From NCBI RefSeq assembly GCF_025446935.1, contig NZ_JAOEGN010000006.1, forward strand, positions 1 to 64,000: DNA of 64,000 bases. Reading direction: 5' to 3'. Below the pieces are notes generated by a model that made no database searches, was not told the origin of the DNA, and saw nothing but the letters and a program-made list of their open reading frames with translations. The first letter of the stretch is position 1; each line of letters opens with the position of its first letter. The translations under genes were made by a program, and so were the position numbers. Of this stretch, positions 35,825-45,312 are shown one piece after another. Source of the stretch: Paracholeplasma vituli. Its GTDB lineage: Bacteria > Bacillota_I > Bacilli_A > Acholeplasmatales > UBA5453.

Positions 35825-38335
35825 ATGGGAACCATTCTAAAACAAAATCTTAAGGGCTTAACCGGCTATTATTTTCCGTTATTCAACAAATCCGGTTTAA
35901 TGTCTTACATTACACCAACACTTTCTGGCGATATTAAACTGGACTATCACCATTATATTACCGAACCCTTCACAGAAAAAGACCTCGTTAATAGTCTATT
36001 TTCACGCAATGTCATTTTCTATGTTGATGGTAAACCTTACCACCTGAATGGTAATTCATTGTTACAACAAAAAGATACCATGGATTTAGAAGTGGGGCCG
36101 CTTTATCAAGTAGTTACTCGAAATAATCCAAAAATGAGCCTTAAAACGACCTCATTCATTGTCAACGATGACCCTATTGAGATTCACAAAATTGAATTTA
36201 CGAATCGATCAACAAAAACCATCCGCTTGGATGTTTTAACCGCTTCACCACTCTATGGTAGAAGCGCTGATAACCTAAGAGACCACCGCCATGTAACCTC
36301 TTTACTCAATCGAGTATGGGTCAAAGATGGCCTCATTGAACTTAAACCAACACTATCTTTTGACGAACGTGGACACAAACCAAATGATGTCTATTATGGT
36401 TTCCATGCACAATCCAGTGATTTAAGCATAAAGGCTTATTACCCATCTTTGGATGATTTCATTGGCAACGGAAACTTATTATTTCCTAAACCTCAAAATC
36501 CATCCCATGTTGGTGATACCATTGATGGTTATGAAGCGCTAGGTGGCATCGCATTTAATCCAATTCAAGTCGAACCAAATCAAACCATTAGATTGTTTAT
36601 CGGTTTTTCTGCCAACACGGTCGGACACTTAGAACGCTACAACGTCTATTTAAATGAAACGAACTTTGATACTGCATTCAACGCTTGTAAAACCTACTGG
36701 CTCGATGAGGTATCAAGACTGCAATTCTCATATGGAAGCCAAGCTAAAACCGCACTTTTAGATATGGTAGCTATTCAACCCATCTTAAGACGCTTTTTTG
36801 GTAATTCATATATGCCTCACCATGATTATGGAAAAGGTGGGAAAGGCTGGCGTGATCTTTGGCAAGATTTGCTATCTCTTATTATGTATAACGATCCTAC
36901 AGTAAAAGACGCGCTCATCAATAATTTCGCTGGAATCCGTATAGATGGATCAAACGCGACCATTATAGGATCAAAGAAGGGCGAATTCAAAGCCGATCGT
37001 AACAACATTGTCCGCGTTTGGAGTGACCATGGTGCGTGGCCAATCGTAACCACAGCCATGTATATTCACGAAACCGGAGATCTCGATTTCTTATGGCTTC
37101 AAACCCCCTATTTTGAAGACCAATTTACGCACTATACGAAGAAAACCAAGACAAACTTCCCTAAAGACTATGTCCTTAGAGTTGAGGGCACCCCATACAC
37201 AGGTACTATATTCGAACATTTATTACTAGAAAATGTAGTGGCTTCCCTCAATTTAGGTGAACAAGGTTTCTTAAAACTCGAAGATGCCGATTGGAACGAC
37301 GGTTTAGACATGGCAACTAAAAAAGGTGAAACACTCGCTTTTACCCATTTCTACGCGAACAACCTACGCACATTAGCAGAATTCCTAGAATACGCCAATG
37401 TGCCAACTATTACACTTTTCAAGTCCTTAGCTGAACTCAGTCTAAATATCCATAAAAATCCAAGTTTGGAATCTTTCTTAGACCGTGTAGCTTTATTTGA
37501 TGGTGTAACCGCCGTTGTTGATACCACACAATTAATCAAGGCTTTAAAAGCCAAAGCCAAAGCGATGATTAAACACTTAGATGTTTATGGTGTACATCCA
37601 ACTGGTGCATTACAATCCTATATTGATAATGATGGTATATTCTTAGACCGTTTCGATACACTTTCTTTAACTGGTCAAGCGATGGCGTTACTATCTGAAA
37701 CCGTCAGTTTAAAACGAGCAAAACAGATTGCTTCCGTGACAAAGAAAACCTTGTTTGATGCTTCCATTGGTGGATATAAACTCAACTCCAATTTTGAGGA
37801 AGTCAAACTTAACATGGGAAGAGCTTACGGCTTTGCCTATGGACATAAAGAAAATGGTGCTGTATTCTCACACATGGCTGTGATGTATGCCTATGGCTTA
37901 TACCAATACGATTTGGTGAATTATGGGCATGAAGCGATTGATGCACTTATGAACCGATCGATTCATCCAAAATCAAATATGCTTGCAGGTATTCCTGAGT
38001 ATTTCACACCAAAAGGTGAAGGTAAATACAGTTACCTCACGGGTTCGGCTTCATGGTTGTTAAAATTATTAAGAACCGAAGTATTCGGTATCCAAATGCA
38101 CTTAGGGACACTCATTTTGAATCCTAAATTGACGAAAAAAGATTTTATCCATGGCGTTGCTTATATCGACACTTATTTATTTGGACAAAAACGCCGAATT
38201 ACTTATCATAATCCTAAGCAGTTATCTTATGGTCAATATGAAATTAAGAAAATAACAATGAATAGCCAATGGGTACCGAATTACTTCCAATCCCTCGATG
38301 GCAACCTGGAGGTTTATTTAGATGAAAGGTATTGA
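35825..38335 (+). CDS. GH94 disaccharide phosphorylase, probably laminaribiose phosphorylase
   Basis: An inverting phosphorylase that splits a beta-linked disaccharide with phosphate to alpha-glucose-1-phosphate and glucose, saving ATP. The domains are an N-terminal beta-sandwich (to about residue 290), an (alpha/alpha)6 barrel and a C-terminal beta-sheet. The general acid is D492 in DWND (489-492), within EDADWNDGLD. The phosphate-site HHDYGKGGKGWRD region is present. At 836 residues it is the length of GH94 enzymes, and a laminaribiose phosphorylase of this type is known from Acholeplasma laidlawii. The neighbouring GH16 laminarinase-type enzymes support a beta-1,3 substrate, but cellobiose cannot be excluded. 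It is the first gene of the operon and has no signal peptide. Confidence 0.85.
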   Translation: MGTILKQNLKGLTGYYFPLFNKSGLMSYITPTLSGDIKLDYHHYITEPFTEKDLVNSLFSRNVIFYVDGKPYHLNGNSLLQQKDTMDLEVGPLYQVVTRNNPKMSLKTTSFIVNDDPIEIHKIEFTNRSTKTIRLDVLTASPLYGRSADNLRDHRHVTSLLNRVWVKDGLIELKPTLSFDERGHKPNDVYYGFHAQSSDLSIKAYYPSLDDFIGNGNLLFPKPQNPSHVGDTIDGYEALGGIAFNPIQVEPNQTIRLFIGFSANTVGHLERYNVYLNETNFDTAFNACKTYWLDEVSRLQFSYGSQAKTALLDMVAIQPILRRFFGNSYMPHHDYGKGGKGWRDLWQDLLSLIMYNDPTVKDALINNFAGIRIDGSNATIIGSKKGEFKADRNNIVRVWSDHGAWPIVTTAMYIHETGDLDFLWLQTPYFEDQFTHYTKKTKTNFPKDYVLRVEGTPYTGTIFEHLLLENVVASLNLGEQGFLKLEDADWNDGLDMATKKGETLAFTHFYANNLRTLAEFLEYANVPTITLFKSLAELSLNIHKNPSLESFLDRVALFDGVTAVVDTTQLIKALKAKAKAMIKHLDVYGVHPTGALQSYIDNDGIFLDRFDTLSLTGQAMALLSETVSLKRAKQIASVTKKTLFDASIGGYKLNSNFEEVKLNMGRAYGFAYGHKENGAVFSHMAVMYAYGLYQYDLVNYGHEAIDALMNRSIHPKSNMLAGIPEYFTPKGEGKYSYLTGSASWLLKLLRTEVFGIQMHLGTLILNPKLTKKDFIHGVAYIDTYLFGQKRRITYHNPKQLSYGQYEIKKITMNSQWVPNYFQSLDGNLEVYLDERY

Positions 38336-38726
38336 AATCCATCATTTTGATGGCATTGGTTATCAAAAATTATTCCATTTTCAATCGTGGAGAATTGCGA
38401 TTTTAAATTATATCGACGAACTAGACCCAAATAACATTCATAAGTTTCAAGCTCATACCTTAACGGATGAATCGTTTGTCCTTCTAGAAGGGGCTTGTAC
38501 ACTATTTATTTACGAGGATGGGCGTATCGTCCCTATCCATTTAGAACCACATAAAATTTACAACATCAAAAAGGGTGTATTTCACTCCCATACGTTGTCA
38601 AAAAATTGTAAATTATTGATTATTGAAGAGGAGAATACCTCAGATGACAATTCACCTTCAATGGATCTAACAGACGCACAAAAGCAACAACTTATAGAAT
38701 ACGCGAGGATGAATCATGGCTTATAA
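38322..38726 (+). CDS. Cupin-fold protein in the glucan operon
   Basis: A 134-residue small protein whose middle reads like a single cupin barrel (SFVLLEGACTLFIYEDG, then HKIYNIKKGVFHSHTL, the second cupin motif with paired His). A His-containing first motif (KFQAHTLTDESF) precedes it. It could be a sugar-binding or isomerase-like protein. It starts behind a strong GGAGGT inside the 3' end of the GH94 gene and overlaps the GH16 gene by 11 bases, so it is made together with both. No enzymatic role can be read from the sequence. Confidence 0.75.
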   Translation: MKGIEIHHFDGIGYQKLFHFQSWRIAILNYIDELDPNNIHKFQAHTLTDESFVLLEGACTLFIYEDGRIVPIHLEPHKIYNIKKGVFHSHTLSKNCKLLIIEEENTSDDNSPSMDLTDAQKQQLIEYARMNHGL

Positions 38727-39447
38727 ACTTTTATGGCAAGACTTGTTTGAAAAAGATGGGAAACCCGATGCATCGATTTGGGGTTATGAAACCGGAGGAC
38801 ACGGTTTCGGAAACGGTGAATCACAATACTATACTAACCGTGAAAAGAATGCATTCGTGAAAGATGGCATCCTTAACATTGTGGGTTATAAAGAAAAATA
38901 TGAAAATAACGAATACACATCAGCTAAATTGACAACCTATGGTAAAAAATCAATTCTATTTGGTCGTGTTGAAGTCATGGCGAAGTTACCACTTGGGCTG
39001 GGGACATGGCCAGCCATTTGGTTATTATCCAATGCTTTTCAAACAGGTACTTCATGGCCACTTTGTGGTGAAATCGATTTAATGGAACACGTCGGAAATC
39101 ACCCTGGATTTGTTCATTTTTCATTACACTCGAAAAGTTATAATCACATAAACTATCTTCAACCCACACACATAGTGGAAGACCCAAAATTAACAGAAGG
39201 TTTCCATGAATATGCGTTTGAATGGGAAGAAGATGAGATGCGTTTTTACATCGATAAGAAACACCATGTCACCTTCCATCGTGGCGACGAAAACCGCCTA
39301 ACCGATGAAGGCGGATGGCCGTTTCATCAGCCATTCTACCTCATTTTGAACCTCGCACTTGGCGGTTGGTGGGGTGGAAAGATTGATGATTCTATTTTTC
39401 CTGTGACCATGCAATTTAAATACGTTAAAGTTTACGAAAGGATCTGA
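38716..39447 (+). CDS. GH16 family endo-beta-1,3-glucanase-like, cytoplasmic
   Basis: A retaining endo-glucanase. The GH16 catalytic signature is GEIDLMEHVG with nucleophile E119, D121 and acid/base E124. The other substrate-cleft landmarks are FGRVEVMAKLPLGLGTWPAIW, the FHEYAFEWEEDEM strand and the NLALGGWWGG end, all typical of laminarinase (EC 3.2.1.39-type) subfamilies. The protein starts directly with the catalytic domain (MAYKLLWQDLFEKDG) and has no signal peptide or anchor, unusual for GH16. It would act on imported oligosaccharides and feed the phosphorylases. Confidence 0.9.
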   Translation: MAYKLLWQDLFEKDGKPDASIWGYETGGHGFGNGESQYYTNREKNAFVKDGILNIVGYKEKYENNEYTSAKLTTYGKKSILFGRVEVMAKLPLGLGTWPAIWLLSNAFQTGTSWPLCGEIDLMEHVGNHPGFVHFSLHSKSYNHINYLQPTHIVEDPKLTEGFHEYAFEWEEDEMRFYIDKKHHVTFHRGDENRLTDEGGWPFHQPFYLILNLALGGWWGGKIDDSIFPVTMQFKYVKVYERI

Positions 39448-39452
39448 AGACG

Positions 39453-40460
39453 TTGAAACGGACGATCTACGATATCGCGAGAGAACTGAATCTCTCACCG
39501 GGTACCATTTCTAAGGTGATTAACAAGACAGGTAATGTGTCCGATGAAACGAGAGAACGTGTTCTTGCATACATTAAAAAAGTTGGCTATGTGCCTGCAA
39601 CCTCTGCACGTATGTTGAAATCTAAAAAGAGCTATACCATTGGTGTCGTCTTTTCTGAAGATTTGAACATTGGATTAGAACACCCATTTTTCGCTTCAAT
39701 TCTTCAACATTTTAAGAAATACGTTGAAAATGAAGGCTATGAGCTCTCGTTTATTGTCTCTAAACTAGGAAATAACCAAATGAGTTATTATGAGTGGTGT
39801 ATGAATAAAAAAGTGGATGGGGTTTACATTGTCGTTGGTGATAATGGCGATCAAGGCTTACACGAACTCGCCCTTAAAAATATCCCATGTGTGTCCACGG
39901 ATATTCTCATCCCTGGTATCCATGCCATAGTCTCTGATAACCGAATGGGGATTATTCAAAGCCTGGATTATGTCTATCAAAATGGTTCAAGTAAAACAGT
40001 CGGTATGATTGCTGGACCACAGCATTCAAGAGCTTTTTTAGAACGTTATCAAGCGTTTATTGAATATCAAAATGAGCAAGAACATCCAATTAATCCTAAA
40101 CACATTGTGTTTGCTGAATCCTTTGGATTTACTTCAGGCTACCAAGCTGCGATGAAACTGCTCGAAAACCCATTGCCAAAAGTCTTGTTAGTTGGATCAG
40201 ATGACATCGCTTTAGGCGTTTTAAAAGCACTCAAAGACCATAACATTAGCATCCCAAAGGACATTGAAATCATTGGTTTTGACGATATTCATTTTGCAAA
40301 ACACTTTACACCAAGTTTAACAACGGTAAAACAGGACCGAGAACGCATAGCAACCACAGCAGCTAAAAAATTACTACAGTTGATTAATCACCCAGATCGA
40401 CCTGTCGAAGAAGTTATCCGCATTCCGGTTGAACTGATGGTTCGCGAAACAACAAAATAA
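39453..40460 (+). CDS. LacI-family transcriptional regulator
   Basis: A DNA-binding repressor with an N-terminal helix-turn-helix (IYDIARELNLSPGTISKVIN) and hinge, followed by a periplasmic-binding-protein-like sugar domain (SYTIGVVFSEDL, VLLVGSDDIALGVLKAL, IIGFDDIHFAKHFTPSLTTV). The start is a TTG codon at 39453 behind GAAAGGA; no ATG is available nearby. It lies five bases after GH16 and is thus autoregulated as part of the operon. The operator at 35791-35804 is the likely target and a beta-glucan-derived sugar the likely inducer. Confidence 0.93.
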   Translation: MKRTIYDIARELNLSPGTISKVINKTGNVSDETRERVLAYIKKVGYVPATSARMLKSKKSYTIGVVFSEDLNIGLEHPFFASILQHFKKYVENEGYELSFIVSKLGNNQMSYYEWCMNKKVDGVYIVVGDNGDQGLHELALKNIPCVSTDILIPGIHAIVSDNRMGIIQSLDYVYQNGSSKTVGMIAGPQHSRAFLERYQAFIEYQNEQEHPINPKHIVFAESFGFTSGYQAAMKLLENPLPKVLLVGSDDIALGVLKALKDHNISIPKDIEIIGFDDIHFAKHFTPSLTTVKQDRERIATTAAKKLLQLINHPDRPVEEVIRIPVELMVRETTK

Positions 40461-40488
40461 GCAGTTGTACGATTTTATGGAGGTCAAT

Positions 40489-43400
40489 ATGAAATCGAAT
40501 TATACTACATTTATTCAAAAGAACTACCAAAAACAAAAACCATTCTCCTCATTTTTACCAGGTATTGCGGGTAAAAAAGGAATTCCACTTTGGAGTTTCT
40601 ATGTGAATCGTGGCCAAGTAATCACCAGTTTTGGCCGACGTGATAAGAATGGCGCAATTCTTGAATTCTTTCCAGCGAATGCAGCGTATATGTATACCAA
40701 AACCATTGGTTTCCGTACATTCATTCGTGTAAACGGTATCATTTATGAATTTTTTAAAGAGGAAGGTTTAAATCAACACCTTTACGTTGAAAAAGAATCT
40801 GTCTCGATTTCTGAAATCAACGAAACTATCGAACTAAAGGTCACTGTGAAGTACTTCACTCTCCCTAATGAAAAAGTTGGTGCTTTGGTTCGCAAAGTGA
40901 CATTCGAAAACTTATCCAATCGTAAAAGACACATTGAAGTCCTTGACGGTTTGACCCAAATACTCCCTTCAGGGATTGATTACGGCGGATTCAAAGCCAT
41001 TTCAAACCTTTTACAATCCTGGATGGACGTCGATTTTAAGCCAGGTTATGCTTTCTATAAACTAAGAGCTTCCACTGGAGACTCCGCTGAGGTGAGTGAA
41101 GTTACTGATGGTAATTTCTATTTATCAAAACTTGAAGACGAAACCGTTAAAATCATCGCCGATACCAGATTGGTGTTTGATATGGATACGGCATTCGCGA
41201 AACCTTACGGGTTTATGTACCATGCATTTGATGCGTTTGTATCAAAACCACAAGTTGTCGTGAACCAAGTCCCGTGTGCTTTTAGTGCATTTAGCTATGA
41301 TTTAGATAAGAAAGTTACCTTAAACAGTTTAGTTGGTTACACATCAGACCGCGGTTTACTTGATGAATACGTTGAAAAATTGAATACCGAATTCCTCATG
41401 GAAAAAGACCTTGAAAATTCTAAACTTCATGGAGAAATCACACAAGCCATCGAAACGGAAACTGCAGAACCACTCTTTGATGCTTATTTAAAACAATGCT
41501 ATTTAGACAACTTATTACGCGGAGGGGAACCGTTCCCAATCGAAACTGCAGATGGTACAGCGAGTTACCATTTATTCAGTCGTAAACATGGTGATTTAGA
41601 ACGTGACTATAACTTCTTTGTCATCGAACCAGAATACTATTCACAAGGAAACGGAAACTTCCGTGACGTCTTACAAAATCGTCGTAACGATACCTTATTC
41701 CACCGATTTGTTAAAGATCATAACCTATGGCATTTTGCATCGTTAATCAGTGCGGATAGTTATAATCCATTATCAATTGAAGGTATTCAATTTGAGTACC
41801 ACAGTCAAGTGTCCCATAAAGGTTTAGAAGAGTTCCTTAAAAAACCATTCACACCAGGGTCACTCTACAAGAAACTCATTGACTTAGGGAACTCTGATAA
41901 CGTCGCCGAAACGACCATGAAGATCGTACTAAAATCATCGAAACCTGTGATTAAGGCGAGTTTTGGTGAAGGTTATTGGAATGACCACTTCACGTATATT
42001 TATGACCTCATTGAAGGCTTCTTAGATATTTATCCTGAACAAGAAGAGTCTTTACTCTTCAACCAATCCAAATACCGTTTCTTCGATAACCATACAGATG
42101 TCTTACCAAGAGAAGAAAAAACGGTGCTTACCAAAGATGGAAAAGTCAGACAATATGGCGCATTAGCCCATCATCATGGAGATAGTGACTGGTTATTAAT
42201 TGATCAAAAACCGGTTTCAGTCACCTTAGCTTCTAAGTTATTGACCCTTGTGTTGAACAAATACGGTCTATTAGACCCAGCAGGTATCGGCTTATCTTAT
42301 GATGCGAATAAACCTGGCTGGAATGACGCGATGAACGGATTACCAGGATTGTTTGGTTCCGGTGTATCTGAGATGTTTGAACTCAAACGTCTCAATCAAT
42401 ACCTACTTAAAGCATTCAAGTCCTTCGAATCTAAAGACATCGAAGTCCTTAAACCTTTAGTCGATCTAATACATGCTTACCAAAACTTGAATTCGACTGG
42501 ATTTGCATTATGGGATCAAAGAACGACAGCCTTAGAAAATTATCGCGCTGCACTAAAACACCCACTGTCACTCGCACGTATTTCAACGAAAGATGCAATT
42601 AAAGTGTTAGAACGCATCCAAACTGATCTTGAAGTCGCTGAAACCAAAGCGCTCGAGATTGACCCAGTATACCCAACTTATCTCACATTTGAAGCGACAA
42701 AATACGAACCGATTTTAGAAAATGGACAACCAAAGATTGGTAATTATAAGTTACCACTCGTAAAGGTCCTAGCCTTTGAAATGAAACCTATTCCAGCCTT
42801 CCTTGAAGCGCCGGCACGTTACTTAAAACAAACCAAAGATGTAGAAAAGGCGAAAGTATTGTATCAAACGATTAAAGAAACAGAGTTATATGATCGTAAG
42901 ATGAAATTCTATCAAACCAGCGTTTCTCTTGATGCGTATTCAAATGAAATCGGACGCATTAGAGCGTTTACTAAAGGCTGGCTTGAACGCGAATCGAACT
43001 TCCTACACATGACTTATAAATACTTACTAGGCCTTCTAAAAGCAGGACTACACGACGAATTCTTCAAGGAAATCGAAACCAACTTGGTTTGCTTTATGAA
43101 TCCCGAAGTATATGGGCGTTCACCACTCGAAAACTCCAGTTTCATCGCGACATCCACCAATCCAGACCCAAATAAACATGGACAAGGTTTTGTCTCAAGA
43201 CTATCCGGGTCTACAGCTGAAATGTTATCGATGTACAAAGAGATGTTTATTGGTAAAAAACCATTTAGTTACGATAATAACCAACTGACTTTAGCAATTA
43301 AACCGGTATTACACCACCGTTTCTTTAGAGAAGGACGTGTATCGTTTAAATTCTTTGATACAAAGGTAACCTACATAAATCCAAAAGGTTTGAATACATA

Positions 43401-43551
43401 TGATCCTAATGCAGTCATTACGGATATCGAAGTGAGAGATGCCTTAGGTACCCATTGGATTAAAGGTAATGTACTCAATGAAACCTTTGTTAAGGCTATC
43501 CGTGAAGGCTCGATTGAACAAATTATCCTCTATATCAATTTACGTAACTAA
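40489..43551 (+). CDS. Large GH94-like phosphorylase, probable beta-oligoglucan phosphorylase
   Basis: A 1,020-residue enzyme of the GH94/GH149/GH161 phosphorylase clan. The catalytic region reads PGWNDAMNGLPGLFG with general acid D613 (P609-D613). The segment YSQGNGNFRDVLQNRRND and an N-terminal beta-sandwich (residues about 1-300) match the ~1,000-1,150-residue group that includes beta-1,3-oligoglucan phosphorylases. I infer that it shortens beta-1,3-oligosaccharides, complementing the disaccharide phosphorylase upstream. The start is ATG 40489 behind GGAGGT; an earlier in-frame ATG precedes that Shine-Dalgarno. No signal peptide is present. Exact CAZy family and linkage are not provable here. 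Confidence 0.78.
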   Translation: MKSNYTTFIQKNYQKQKPFSSFLPGIAGKKGIPLWSFYVNRGQVITSFGRRDKNGAILEFFPANAAYMYTKTIGFRTFIRVNGIIYEFFKEEGLNQHLYVEKESVSISEINETIELKVTVKYFTLPNEKVGALVRKVTFENLSNRKRHIEVLDGLTQILPSGIDYGGFKAISNLLQSWMDVDFKPGYAFYKLRASTGDSAEVSEVTDGNFYLSKLEDETVKIIADTRLVFDMDTAFAKPYGFMYHAFDAFVSKPQVVVNQVPCAFSAFSYDLDKKVTLNSLVGYTSDRGLLDEYVEKLNTEFLMEKDLENSKLHGEITQAIETETAEPLFDAYLKQCYLDNLLRGGEPFPIETADGTASYHLFSRKHGDLERDYNFFVIEPEYYSQGNGNFRDVLQNRRNDTLFHRFVKDHNLWHFASLISADSYNPLSIEGIQFEYHSQVSHKGLEEFLKKPFTPGSLYKKLIDLGNSDNVAETTMKIVLKSSKPVIKASFGEGYWNDHFTYIYDLIEGFLDIYPEQEESLLFNQSKYRFFDNHTDVLPREEKTVLTKDGKVRQYGALAHHHGDSDWLLIDQKPVSVTLASKLLTLVLNKYGLLDPAGIGLSYDANKPGWNDAMNGLPGLFGSGVSEMFELKRLNQYLLKAFKSFESKDIEVLKPLVDLIHAYQNLNSTGFALWDQRTTALENYRAALKHPLSLARISTKDAIKVLERIQTDLEVAETKALEIDPVYPTYLTFEATKYEPILENGQPKIGNYKLPLVKVLAFEMKPIPAFLEAPARYLKQTKDVEKAKVLYQTIKETELYDRKMKFYQTSVSLDAYSNEIGRIRAFTKGWLERESNFLHMTYKYLLGLLKAGLHDEFFKEIETNLVCFMNPEVYGRSPLENSSFIATSTNPDPNKHGQGFVSRLSGSTAEMLSMYKEMFIGKKPFSYDNNQLTLAIKPVLHHRFFREGRVSFKFFDTKVTYINPKGLNTYDPNAVITDIEVRDALGTHWIKGNVLNETFVKAIREGSIEQIILYINLRN

Positions 43552-43553
43552 TT

Positions 43554-43892
43554 GTGTTTAAAAGAATCGGTATTACACTGTTTGTATCTGCTTTAATGAT
43601 ACTAACGGGCTGTAAACCTAAGATTGAACTGACTACCATAACACTCAATGGGGTTAGCGACGTGCTCAGTATTCCTTATGGTAGCTATTTTAATGTCTTA
43701 GATGGTATTACAGCTAATGGGGATGATTTAAAAGATTACACCGCTTACCTCACTTTTGAAACCGAAGCGAATGTATCTGAGACGGGGATACTCGATACAA
43801 CGATTAGTGGTCAACAAATGATCCTTTATCGTGTTCGTTTTGGTGAGTTTGATGTGTCTAAATGGCGATATTTATACGTACTACAACCATAA
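43554..43892 (+). CDS. Small lipoprotein with Ig-like domain
   Basis: A 112-residue lipoprotein. The signal peptide MFKRIGITLFVSALMILTGC carries the lipobox LTGC, to be processed by LspA (58.0 kb). The mature ~90 residues look like one Ig-like fold of the DUF5011 type (YGSYFNVLDGITANGD, then LDTTISGQQMILYRVRFG). The start is GTG 43554, two bases after the phosphorylase stop, so it is co-transcribed. It is too small for a solute-binding protein and may bind glucan at the cell surface or be a truncated relic. Confidence 0.7.
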   Translation: MFKRIGITLFVSALMILTGCKPKIELTTITLNGVSDVLSIPYGSYFNVLDGITANGDDLKDYTAYLTFETEANVSETGILDTTISGQQMILYRVRFGEFDVSKWRYLYVLQP

Positions 43893-43925
43893 AAAAGCCG
43901 TTAGGTCCTTAAACGACTTAACGGC
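43891..43925 (-). terminator. Terminator of the cyclophilin gene, shared region with the glucan operon
   Basis: Stem GCCGTTA / TAACGGC with additional inner pairs. The T-run is on the minus strand, so it terminates ppiB; it may also act weakly on the plus strand. Confidence 0.75.
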
Positions 43926-43932
43926 ATATTGT

Positions 43933-44457
43933 TTACAATCGATTGGGTTTAGGGTAAGTTTGACCCTTTAAATCTATCGAAACGGATTCAATTACGATAT
44001 CCGTGTGTGGTTTGTCTGAGTAATCTCTTGGACTCATCACAATGGCATCCACGACTTCAATGCCTTTCGTTACGACACCAAAAGCAGCATACGCCCCATC
44101 TAAATGAGGGGATGCTTTATGCATGATGAAGAATTGAGCGGTCGCAGAGTTCGGATTATTAGTTCTTGCCATCGAAATGACACCGCGTTCATGTAACAAT
44201 GGATTGGAAAACCCATTTTGCTTGAAATCACCACGAATTGGGCGTAATTCTGGGCCCCATCCACCTTGAATCATGAAATTGGGAATAATTCTGTGGAACT
44301 TTAAACCACTGTAATAACCAGATGCCACTAAGTCAATGAAATTATTGACGGTATTTGGCGCTACTTCTGGAAATAATTCTAACTCAATGGTACCAAACGA
44401 TTTGACTACCATCACAACTTTAGGGTTGGTTGGTTTTAAAAACTGTTCATAAGACAT
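43933..44457 (-). CDS. ppiB: Cyclophilin-type peptidyl-prolyl cis-trans isomerase
   Basis: A cytoplasmic foldase of the cyclophilin family. Active-site landmarks are FHRIIPNFMIQGG (catalytic Arg and Phe), SMARTNNPNSATAQFFI and the AYAAFGVV end. No signal peptide is present; the 174 residues are about one domain plus short extensions. It sits between the glucan operon and the second GH16 gene on the opposite strand, interrupting that locus, and seems an independent housekeeping gene. Confidence 0.94.
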   Translation of the reverse strand: MSYEQFLKPTNPKVVMVVKSFGTIELELFPEVAPNTVNNFIDLVASGYYSGLKFHRIIPNFMIQGGWGPELRPIRGDFKQNGFSNPLLHERGVISMARTNNPNSATAQFFIMHKASPHLDGAYAAFGVVTKGIEVVDAIVMSPRDYSDKPHTDIVIESVSIDLKGQTYPKPNRL

Positions 44458-44560
44458 ATATTCATACCTCGCTATGGATTAATTATACTAAAGCAGGTGT
44501 GATTTGTCATCTATGACGTTATTATGCAATAAAAAGACATATTATTAGGGGGAAATGCAT

Positions 44561-45286
44561 ATGGCAAAATTTAAATTGGCTTTTGAAGAGAACTTTGATT
44601 ACAATGGGAAACCAAATCCTGAGATTTGGACATTCCAAGTTGGACCTAAATGGGCTAACAATGAAAAACAATGTTATGTTGACAAACTCGAAAACTGTTA
44701 TGTCTCTGATGGTGCGCTACACATTATCGCAACCAAGAGTGATGATCCAAATTGCCCATACGAATCTGCACGTATCATGTCTAAGGATAAGAAACATTTT
44801 CAATACGGTCGCTTTGTCGTTAGAGCCAAAATGCCTAAGGGACGCGGTGCTTGGCCTGCAATCTGGTTTATGGGCACTGTGAAAGGTCAAGGTTGGCCAG
44901 CTTGTGGAGAAATCGACTTAATGGAATTTGCTGGTAACAGACGTACTCAAGTCACTTCAGCTTACCATACAAAAACGTATAACCATTCGATTAATACCCA
45001 TAAAGAAGGCGTTTTAATAGCGAATAATTTAGATACCGAATTTCATGATTACATCTTAGAGTGGACTAAAGACCATATCTCCTTCCAAGTCGATTACGAA
45101 GAAATCTTACGTGCAGACAAAAAGCCTAATGATACTTTTGCAGAATGGCCTTTTGATCAACCTTATTACATGATTATCAACCTCGCAGTAGGCGGTTGGT
45201 ATGGCGGTAAAATTGTGGATGAGGACTTCCCGTTTCATTTTGAAGTTGCTTCGATTCGTCATTTTGAAATCATTGAAGAAAAATAA
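44561..45286 (+). CDS. Second GH16 family endo-beta-1,3-glucanase-like protein, cytoplasmic
   Basis: A GH16 enzyme related to that at 38716. The catalytic signature is GEIDLMEFAG with E117, D119 and E122, preceded by FGRFVVRAKMP-like YGRFVVRAKMPKGRGAWPAIW (written in parts) and ended by NLAVGGWYGG. Again no signal peptide. I choose ATG 44561 (MAKFKLAFEE), eight bases from AGGGGG, over ATG 44555, which is two bases from it. It is transcribed separately from the main operon, and no copy of the operon palindrome is evident upstream. Possibly it has a different chain-length or branching preference. Confidence 0.9.
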   Translation: MAKFKLAFEENFDYNGKPNPEIWTFQVGPKWANNEKQCYVDKLENCYVSDGALHIIATKSDDPNCPYESARIMSKDKKHFQYGRFVVRAKMPKGRGAWPAIWFMGTVKGQGWPACGEIDLMEFAGNRRTQVTSAYHTKTYNHSINTHKEGVLIANNLDTEFHDYILEWTKDHISFQVDYEEILRADKKPNDTFAEWPFDQPYYMIINLAVGGWYGGKIVDEDFPFHFEVASIRHFEIIEEK

Positions 45287-45312
45287 AAGCCTTAGCGGCT
45301 TTTCTTTTTTTT
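45285..45312 (+). terminator. Terminator of the second GH16 gene
   Basis: Stem AAAAGCC / GGCTTTT with loop TTAGC, then a long T-run. It overlaps the 3' end of rarA on the other strand. Confidence 0.8.
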
